64,000 nucleotides of DNA from Colocasia esculenta. Its lineage: Eukaryota; Streptophyta; Magnoliopsida; Alismatales; Araceae. Each line of letters opens with the position of its first letter. Within the stretch, counting starts at the first letter, position 1. Below the pieces are notes generated by a model. That model did not search any database and was not told where the DNA came from. It saw only the letters and a program-made list of their open reading frames with translations. This document shows, in pieces, positions 57,765 to 64,000 of this stretch. The DNA is taken from the NCBI GenBank assembly GCA_014218235.1, contig CM024759.1, forward strand, positions 13,036,712 through 13,100,711, read 5' to 3'. Made by a program: the position numbers and the translations under genes.

Positions 57765-60700
57765 TTAGGATGGAGAAAGATAATACAGAGGAGATAACAA
57801 GGAGGCATGCTGTGAGACAACAGCCCATGCCTTGATCTCAAGATCCTCAAAAATTTGCAGAAAAACGCCAGAGGCAACTGAGAAGGAGGGTCCCATGGAA
57901 GGGATGTTCCTCTGAATGTAGAGTTGCCTTTGCTGCTCTAAGAATGCTCCATACTGAGTTTTGTCCAAAATGAATCTGAAGTAAGTACTCTTACCAAAAC
58001 TGGCCCTATGGAGAAATCTGTCCAAGGAAATTGGATAGTGAATTTGTTGATTTAACAAATCCTGCTTTAAGGCATAGAAAGCAGAATATCTAGATGCCCA
58101 TACAGCATAGATCTCTGGTATGGGTGCGATGGAGTTTAGATCCATAAAAGCTTCTGCAGAAAGAGCAGGCTTCCTCTGACTAAGAAGATCTTGATTGATG
58201 GCTTCCAATTGCTGATAAGAGGCCTTATAGAGAAGCGTCCATTCTGATGAGGTGAGTCTTTCACACTCAGAAATGAGTGGAGCTAAGGTCTGAGAAGACA
58301 TGCGGCCAGAGTGATATTCTCTGAAGATGAACCGCAAAAAGGAAGGAGATCTGCCCTGCTTGGCTGACATCCTGCCCAACTGTCTTGCAAACAAATCTAG
58401 AGCATGAGACCCAGCATCTGAATCAAACACCAAAGAGTGCAGCTTCGGCAGAAGAACTGGAAAATCAACCTTGAAAGAGACAAAGTCTACTTTAAGAGGA
58501 AGGTTGAGAGGGGTTTCTGATTTCAGCACAGTAATCTGCGAATGGAACTGGCAAAACTGAACTTCTGGTATTTTGTTCAAGTAACAGAAGTCACTGTATA
58601 GCTGAAAGGCTCTGGCAACGCGAATTTCTTTCAAAATGAAGGATCCCCAAGAGTTCTTGTGCTGGATGATAAACCACTCAGAGAAGGTGAGTGGGTGATC
58701 TCTGAGAGTGAGGGATTCGGCCCTTGCAGTCAGGTATTTTGAATACTGAGCCTTATTTCCTTTGATAGCTGCCCACTGATCTTCAGTCTTGAACTCAGTG
58801 CCCTCAAAGATTTTGGATTTGAAAGCTTGAGATATCTGAGTAAAAGGAAGAACAATGTCCAGGTGTTCGGATAGGTTGAGAAAAGGAATACCATAAATGG
58901 TAGAAAGAATGCATTTCTGGAGGTATTCTTTGTAGATAGGTCTTCTCTTAGGATCAAGGGTAAGAGAGTACCATAGAGGAGGGTATAGAGGAACAGAAGG
59001 AGTGCTTAGAGATGAGGAGGTTTTTCTCTTTTTCAAGGCAGGACTGGGAGAGTCAGTCCTGTGAATGTGAGAGGCTGTGGAAAGAATGGTGAGGAGGGTG
59101 TTCTTTTCAAAATTGTCTGGAACATTGGTGTCAAAGACACCAAGAGGCAGAGGTTTAACTGGAGGAAAGATAACAGAATTAGGAGGAGTAGGAGGATAGA
59201 AAAAATGTTTAGGATTAAAGGAAGAGGTTGGTTGAAGATGAGATGTTTGAATTTTAATAGGTGAAGGTTGAGGAGTTAATGAGGATTGAGCTGAGATGTG
59301 AGCTGGAGTAGGTGAGAAGGAGGGTTGAGATGAAGTAGAGGATGAGGAGGGTTGGGTGCGAGGCATGGGATGTTTTATGGTTGGTGGAGCAGGAGGTGCA
59401 GTAGTGGGAGATGAAGGAGTGGAGAGGGTTGGAGTGGCAAGAGATGAAGTATCAGGGGCCTTGGAGACTGACACTGGCTCTTTCCCTTTGGCCTGACTTT
59501 CTCTGACTGCTGGAGAGGGTCCTGAAGACCCTGAGGCTGCCACTGGTCCGGGTAACCTCACGACTGATGGCCCTGATGGCCCTGACTCTTGAACTGGTGA
59601 CCCTGCTGGCTGAGAGACTTCTGCTGGAGGCCCTGGTGGCCTGGGAACTTCAGCTGGACTGCTCTGAGTGGGTGCAGGAGGGACACCACTAGACCTTGAA
59701 AGATTAGCCAGCAAATTTTTCATATCAGACATCTCTTTATTGAAATACCTCATTGCATTTCTTATTGAAGATACGTCTGAGGAAGTTGAAGCTTGATTAG
59801 AAACAATGCCTTGAATACTGGACTGGACTGATGCCAAGATCACTCCTTGGGCCTTTAACATAGCCATAACAGGCTTCAAGTTCACTTTTCTAGGGCCCTT
59901 CCTTGACCGTCTGTGAACAATTCTCTTCCGCTTACCTTGATGAGTGACAGGCGCCTCAAGATTTATAGTTGAACTTGGGCCTTCACTAACATCAACCGAG
60001 GCTGGAGCAGGAATTTCCTGAGAAGGTGCAGCTTTCTCAGGAAAAGCTTCATTCGCTGACTTTTCAATCTCAGCATGCTCCCCCTGAATTGGAGCAGGGA
60101 CTTCAATACTTTCTTGCTCCCCCTGAGCAGGAGCTTCTTCCATGACCACATCTTGTTGAGTACCTGCTTGTACCTCAACATCTGCAACCGATTCAGACTG
60201 AACTTCAGTATGGCCTGCTGCCATAACTTCTTCATCAGGTCCACCTGCCTTAGAAGAGACTGAGATGGAGGGAATGGAATCCAATACTTCTCTTAAAATA
60301 GAGGCGACGAAGGTGGTGGGCAAGGAATCTGCCACACCAGCTGCACCCTCTTCCAATTGAGCTTCGGATAGGCATCCCATAGCTGACTCTACTGGTTCTT
60401 GCTCTGCTGGATCTGCTGCTGCTTGCTCTGCTGGATCTGCTGCTGCTTGCTCTGCTGGATCTGCTGTTGCTTGCTCTGCTGGATCTGCAATGATTGCCTC
60501 TCCCTCAGCCACAGAAGTCTTTGACCACATTCCATCTACCACTGAGAATCCACTTTTCTTCAGATTTCTGGACCTTATAGACTGGCCCATCTTTTCAGCT
60601 ACTGCACCTGACAAATCTACTCCAAAGTGCTTGAAAATCTTGGTCAGTAGATGAGCATATGGAAGGGAAACATTCAACTTGCTCTTTGTTTCCCATAACT

Positions 60701-61688
60701 GAGCATGTGCAAACATCATTCGCTCAATCATCACTGCGGCCAGGTTTATCTCTTTGTTCTGGATTGCCCAGAACATTATGTCCGAATCTGCCCTAGTACA
60801 TGAAGAAAAGGTAGCACTACGAGGTACTAAGATTTGGCAGACTATAAAGTGAAGCAATCTATTGAATGCGGACATCTGATTAATATCAAGCTTCCCATCC
60901 TTTAACTTAAATCCTGGACCGATAATCCCGAGACCTTTGACTTCATCATTCACAGAGTGAATGCCACTAAATCCAGAGGTCTTCACTCCAAACAAATCAC
61001 GCAACAGCTCATGGGTTATTCTGATTTGGATGCCCTTGACAGAGGAAACAAGGGACCCATCTGCTTCTGACTTCAGACAAATGTAGAATGCTTTGACCAA
61101 GTCCGGGTAGCTTACCTCACTGAAGGTGACCACATCCATCCACTGCAATCTTCTTAGAGTATCAACTAGCCTGGCCATGCCATTCTTCTCAAGATTCTGA
61201 ACATCCACTGCCTTGTTTCCGCAAATCTTCGTCTTCACAAACGTAAATCTTTCTTGCTCCCTTGGGGATAAATACTCAGCACTGTAGCCCCCAACACTTC
61301 CGGAGATCAACGGAGCGGCCATGGGTGCAGAGAAGAAAAGATTCTGGAAGAGAGGATGATGGAAGGGACGGAAGTTCTCGAAGGAATTCTTCGCGGGAAG
61401 AGAAGAAGGCTTCGAAAGTTGCAGAGAGTCGATCCCAAAGTCGTTAGGGCATCGGCTTTGGGTGAACAGATAAAAAAAAGAAAGAAAAAGGGTAAAGGTA
61501 GAAGACGAATCGATCTCAAAGCGATTTGGATAAAATAATATTACTTTAATGAACGGAGGAGCGCCAAAGGCGGTAAGGATAGAAAGCGACAAAAAGATTT
61601 GACAAGTCAAACAACTTTCCACACAAAAGCGGTCAAAGCATATAGATAACTGAGTTTTGCTTAACTTTAACGGAGAGAGAACTTTCAT
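57765..61688 (-). CDS. Large extra ORF of SIRE-like Copia (envelope position; plant-transposon-protein N-domain)
   Basis: 1307 codons, uninterrupted, from the first ATG, 44 bases after the RNase H stop. An alternative start at 61322 (MAAPLISGSVGGYSAEYLSP) gives 1185 codons and looks better, because the first 122 residues are hydrophobic and low-complexity (possible membrane segments near 30-50 and 63-77). Residues about 130-380 resemble the putative plant transposon protein domain (PF20167-like): FTFVKTKICGNKAV, LVKAFYICLK, VKGIQIRITHELLRDLFGV. Next come an 8-residue ADPAEQAA-type repeat (about 401-431), an acidic/glutamine stretch, a basic patch (KRKRIVHRRSRKGPRK), a predicted helical stretch, a long Pro/Ser region, and a C-terminal part of about 450 residues rich in aromatic and helical segments that I do not recognise. 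No catalytic motif is seen. The location matches the envelope-like gene of SIRE elements; envelope function is not shown. Confidence 0.75.
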   Translation of the reverse strand: MKVLSPLKLSKTQLSICFDRFCVESCLTCQIFLSLSILTAFGAPPFIKVILFYPNRFEIDSSSTFTLFLSFFYLFTQSRCPNDFGIDSLQLSKPSSLPAKNSFENFRPFHHPLFQNLFFSAPMAAPLISGSVGGYSAEYLSPREQERFTFVKTKICGNKAVDVQNLEKNGMARLVDTLRRLQWMDVVTFSEVSYPDLVKAFYICLKSEADGSLVSSVKGIQIRITHELLRDLFGVKTSGFSGIHSVNDEVKGLGIIGPGFKLKDGKLDINQMSAFNRLLHFIVCQILVPRSATFSSCTRADSDIMFWAIQNKEINLAAVMIERMMFAHAQLWETKSKLNVSLPYAHLLTKIFKHFGVDLSGAVAEKMGQSIRSRNLKKSGFSVVDGMWSKTSVAEGEAIIADPAEQATADPAEQAAADPAEQAAADPAEQEPVESAMGCLSEAQLEEGAAGVADSLPTTFVASILREVLDSIPSISVSSKAGGPDEEVMAAGHTEVQSESVADVEVQAGTQQDVVMEEAPAQGEQESIEVPAPIQGEHAEIEKSANEAFPEKAAPSQEIPAPASVDVSEGPSSTINLEAPVTHQGKRKRIVHRRSRKGPRKVNLKPVMAMLKAQGVILASVQSSIQGIVSNQASTSSDVSSIRNAMRYFNKEMSDMKNLLANLSRSSGVPPAPTQSSPAEVPRPPGPPAEVSQPAGSPVQESGPSGPSVVRLPGPVAASGSSGPSPAVRESQAKGKEPVSVSKAPDTSSLATPTLSTPSSPTTAPPAPPTIKHPMPRTQPSSSSTSSQPSFSPTPAHISAQSSLTPQPSPIKIQTSHLQPTSSFNPKHFFYPPTPPNSVIFPPVKPLPLGVFDTNVPDNFEKNTLLTILSTASHIHRTDSPSPALKKRKTSSSLSTPSVPLYPPLWYSLTLDPKRRPIYKEYLQKCILSTIYGIPFLNLSEHLDIVLPFTQISQAFKSKIFEGTEFKTEDQWAAIKGNKAQYSKYLTARAESLTLRDHPLTFSEWFIIQHKNSWGSFILKEIRVARAFQLYSDFCYLNKIPEVQFCQFHSQITVLKSETPLNLPLKVDFVSFKVDFPVLLPKLHSLVFDSDAGSHALDLFARQLGRMSAKQGRSPSFLRFIFREYHSGRMSSQTLAPLISECERLTSSEWTLLYKASYQQLEAINQDLLSQRKPALSAEAFMDLNSIAPIPEIYAVWASRYSAFYALKQDLLNQQIHYPISLDRFLHRASFGKSTYFRFILDKTQYGAFLEQQRQLYIQRNIPSMGPSFSVASGVFLQIFEDLEIKAWAVVSQHASLLSPLYYLSPS
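60397..60492. repeat. 24-bp tandem repeat within the large ORF
   Basis: Four units of TGCTCTGCTGGATCTGCTG (plus strand) with period 24, encoding the repeated ADPAEQ(A/T)A octapeptide without breaking the frame. Confidence 0.9.
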
Positions 61689-61732
61689 TTAATCTGAAAA
61701 ATTTATATGTCAATAAAATCACAGAAATTCTT

Positions 61733-62314
61733 TCACAAATTACACATCCCTAGTTCCCTTCTAAGAGATGTAAATCTCTCTTCAGGTAGGGCTTTTGTGA
61801 AGATATCTGCCAATTGACCATTTGTATCTATAAACGAAATTTCTAAATTACCACTAGCTACATGGTCTCGAATAAAATGATATCTTACCTCAATGTGCTT
61901 CGTCCTTGAGTGTTGAACTGGATTTTTGGTGAGGTTGATGGCACTTGTATTATCACACAATAGAGGAATTGATTTGATGTGAATGCCGAAATCTTCAAGT
62001 TGTTGCTTTATCCAAAGAAGTTGTGTACAGCAACTTCCAGCAGCAACATATTCCGCCTCAGCTGTTGATAGAGCTACTGAATTTTGTTTCTTGGATGTCC
62101 ATGATATTAGGCATCCTGCAAGAAACTGACAACATCCACTGGTGCTCTTTCTATCTACTTTGCAACCAGCATAATCAGCATCTGAATATCCTATTAGATT
62201 TATCTCACAAGATCTAGGATACCAGAGACCTAAGTCATGAGATCTAGCTAAATATCTAAATATTCTTTTTACAGAAATTAAGTGAGACTCTTTAGGGTCT
62301 GCCTGATATCTAGC
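61733..62314 (-). pseudogene. Copia RT end and RNase H, 5'-truncated
   Basis: The frame is open for about 194 codons to a TGA at 61733-61735. It starts at RYQADPKESHLISVKRIFRY (the end of the RT/connection region), then RNase H: GYSDADYAGCKVDRKSTSG, ALSTAEAEYVAAGSC, LLCDNTSAINLTKNPVQHSR and HIEVRYHFIRDHV, finishing with DIFTKALPEERF. The acidic residues in SDAD, AEAEY and CDN are kept. Everything before is missing because an LTR copy begins at 62316, so no working pol can be made here. Confidence 0.88.
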
Positions 62315-62315
62315 A

Positions 62316-64000
62316 TGTTGCCCAGCTAGCTAGCCCAGAGGGGGGGTGAATGGGTTAATAAAACTTCGATCTTTGATTAAAACCTGTTTACTGAAAAGAT
62401 TGCACAACTTAATGACAAGGTTAGAGTTAGAACAAACAAGATAACAATCACACAAAACACATCCACAAGACACAAGGATTTTATCCTGGTTCGGAACTCC
62501 TCTCCACAGGAGACCTACGTCCAGTCCCTGAGCAATACCTCAGGATTTTACTATCAAGGGTACAATCCCCCTTAAGGATCCTTACACCCAGCCTCAACTG
62601 GTCTTCCTTCAGCCTGAAGGGAACAACAACCACCCTGGATACCACCAGGTCTTCCTTCGTCCAGAAGGGAACAACAACCACCCTGGATACCACCAGGTCT
62701 TCCTTCGTCCAGAAGGGAACACAAACTAATCAGAAAAAGGTTGTAAAAAAAGGCTTCAGATTCTAGCTTGACCAGCTACAACCTGAAGCTCCTAAGCCCC
62801 CGAGAGAGAAAGAGATTTAACAAGGTTTTTCTCTCCAAGGACCACACAGGCTCTTACAAATGAGAAGATTCCTTTTGAGCACAGAGAGCTAAGAGCTTAG
62901 AACCAGGTTTGGAGTGGAGGCTTCGCTCTTCTTCAAAGTTCTAAAGATTGTGAGAGATGGATTTCTTTCTTCTTCTGAAATCAAGCGATGTTACACCCTC
63001 TATTGTACTTCTTTTCGTCTTGAGTCTTCTATTTAAACTGCTGATTCAAATTCGAACGTTGAAGTGTCCGTTGTCTCTTATCCTTGTGTACGTTAGACTG
63101 GTTACTGAGGAAGCTTCTGATCGTCAGTCTTTTATCCTGGTGTACACGCCAAAGAGATGTCATAGAACTTTGTATCTTGTGTCCAACGTTGTCCAGATGA
63201 GTCTTGTCAGATATCTGTAAGCATATCATCAATAAATAGAAGACAGCTAGGACTGCTGTCTATTGTTAGTTGAGATGGAACAGATATTGCAGTATATAGC
63301 AAAGCTCCTTTCTGTCCAAGAAAAAGTACGTAGACAGAGTAGCATAGAAATGGAAGATATTGTCTGCATGCATGGGAGATACGATCGGAGAGCATTTAAT
63401 GCATAGCAGTCAACGGACAAGATATGACTTTGACTTTTCAACGCTATTAAAAACATTATACTGATGCATCAAGAAATTCGATAAAAAGAATCTTGCTGAC
63501 TTCATAACTTATGAAATCGTTATGAATTATAGCAAGTCGTTATGAACTGTAAAGAAATCGTTGTGATAACTTATGAAGCCGTTACAACAGGCAAGTCGTT
63601 GCGAGTTCTAAAGAAATCGTTGCAAGAAATCGTTATGACTAATAAAGAAGTCGTTACGCGAAATCGTTATGACTAATAAAGAAGTCGTTACGCGAAATCG
63701 TTATGACTAATAAGAAGTCGTTGCGCGAAATCGTTATGACTAATAAAGAAGTCGTTACGCGAAATCGTTATGACTAATAAGGAAGTCGTTACGCGAAATC
63801 GTTATGACTAATAAAGAAGTCGTTACACGAAATCGTTATGACTATTGAGTTGTAAAGAAATCGTTACACGAAATCGTTATGAATTCTAAAGAAATCGTTA
63901 CGGCTAGAGAGTCGTTGCGAGTTCTAAAGAAATCGTTACGAGGTCTAAAGAAGTCGTTACGGCTAGAGAGTCGTTGCGAGTTCTAAAGAAATCGTTACGA
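62316..64000 (-). mobile_element. Second SIRE-like LTR copy, runs off the right edge
   Basis: Collinear with 55467-57620 at an offset of 6849, with a few percent substitutions. It has an additional tandem copy of a segment with CAACAACCACCCTGGATACC (62622-62720) and a different minisatellite composition. It contacts the RT fragment directly, with no PBS or gag between. Confidence 0.85.
63627..63850. repeat. 34-bp minisatellite in the right LTR
   Basis: About six units of GACTAATAAAGAAGTCGTTA plus CGCGAAATCGTTAT. The 59-bp unit of the left LTR is also present at 63880-64000. The 34-bp unit is absent from the left copy. Confidence 0.85.

Overview
This window is flowering-plant nuclear DNA from a repeat-rich genome. 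The evidence is a split gene with 21 GT-AG exons, together with plant-type retrotransposon lineages (Athila, Tekay/Del-like and Tat/Ogre-like Gypsy, SIRE-like Copia, RTE LINEs, hAT-type MITEs). The species cannot be told from the sequence. There is no prokaryotic or organellar character, no CRISPR array and no convincing functional tRNA or rRNA gene.

The only host gene I can support is a complete minus-strand TSR1 (pre-rRNA-processing / 40S subunit assembly factor). It runs from the ATG at 27203-27205 to the TGA at 4539-4541, in 21 exons that join in phase to 789 codons. Its 22.7 kb span is mostly intron, filled with repeats: RTE LINE tails with target-site duplications, a 362-bp long-TIR MITE, three hAT-type MITEs, a Tat-like LTR piece, and in intron 2 more than 4 kb of minisatellites, low-complexity DNA and a tRNA-like (SINE) unit. 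A 448-bp block of intron 3 occurs again, about 97% identical, just upstream of the gene.

1-4.1 kb holds a degraded Copia gag joined to a Gypsy pol piece, plus two opposed LTR-like stretches. 27.3-31.9 kb is gene-free repeat DNA (G-rich tract, decayed RTE endonuclease).

31.9-51.7 kb is a nested stack on the minus strand. A Tekay-like Gypsy element has its integrase gene split by a solo LTR (33906-49342). That LTR was itself hit by another solo LTR (34925-37043) and by a 10.5-kb Athila element (38065-48529, perfect CCTAA target duplication, PBS, PPT, gag-pol with frameshifts). Further LTR fragments follow.

51.7-64 kb begins with a plus-strand Tat/Ogre-like LTR and gag. The gag is interrupted at 55467 by a SIRE-like Copia element on the minus strand. 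Its 2.15-kb LTR carries a 59-bp U3 minisatellite. Between its two LTR copies lie the end of RT, an open RNase H and an open 1307-codon extra ORF in the envelope-gene position. This uncharacterised ORF is the most interesting coding sequence in the window. The whole reads as one old host gene embedded in layered retrotransposition, with insertion order recoverable from the nesting.
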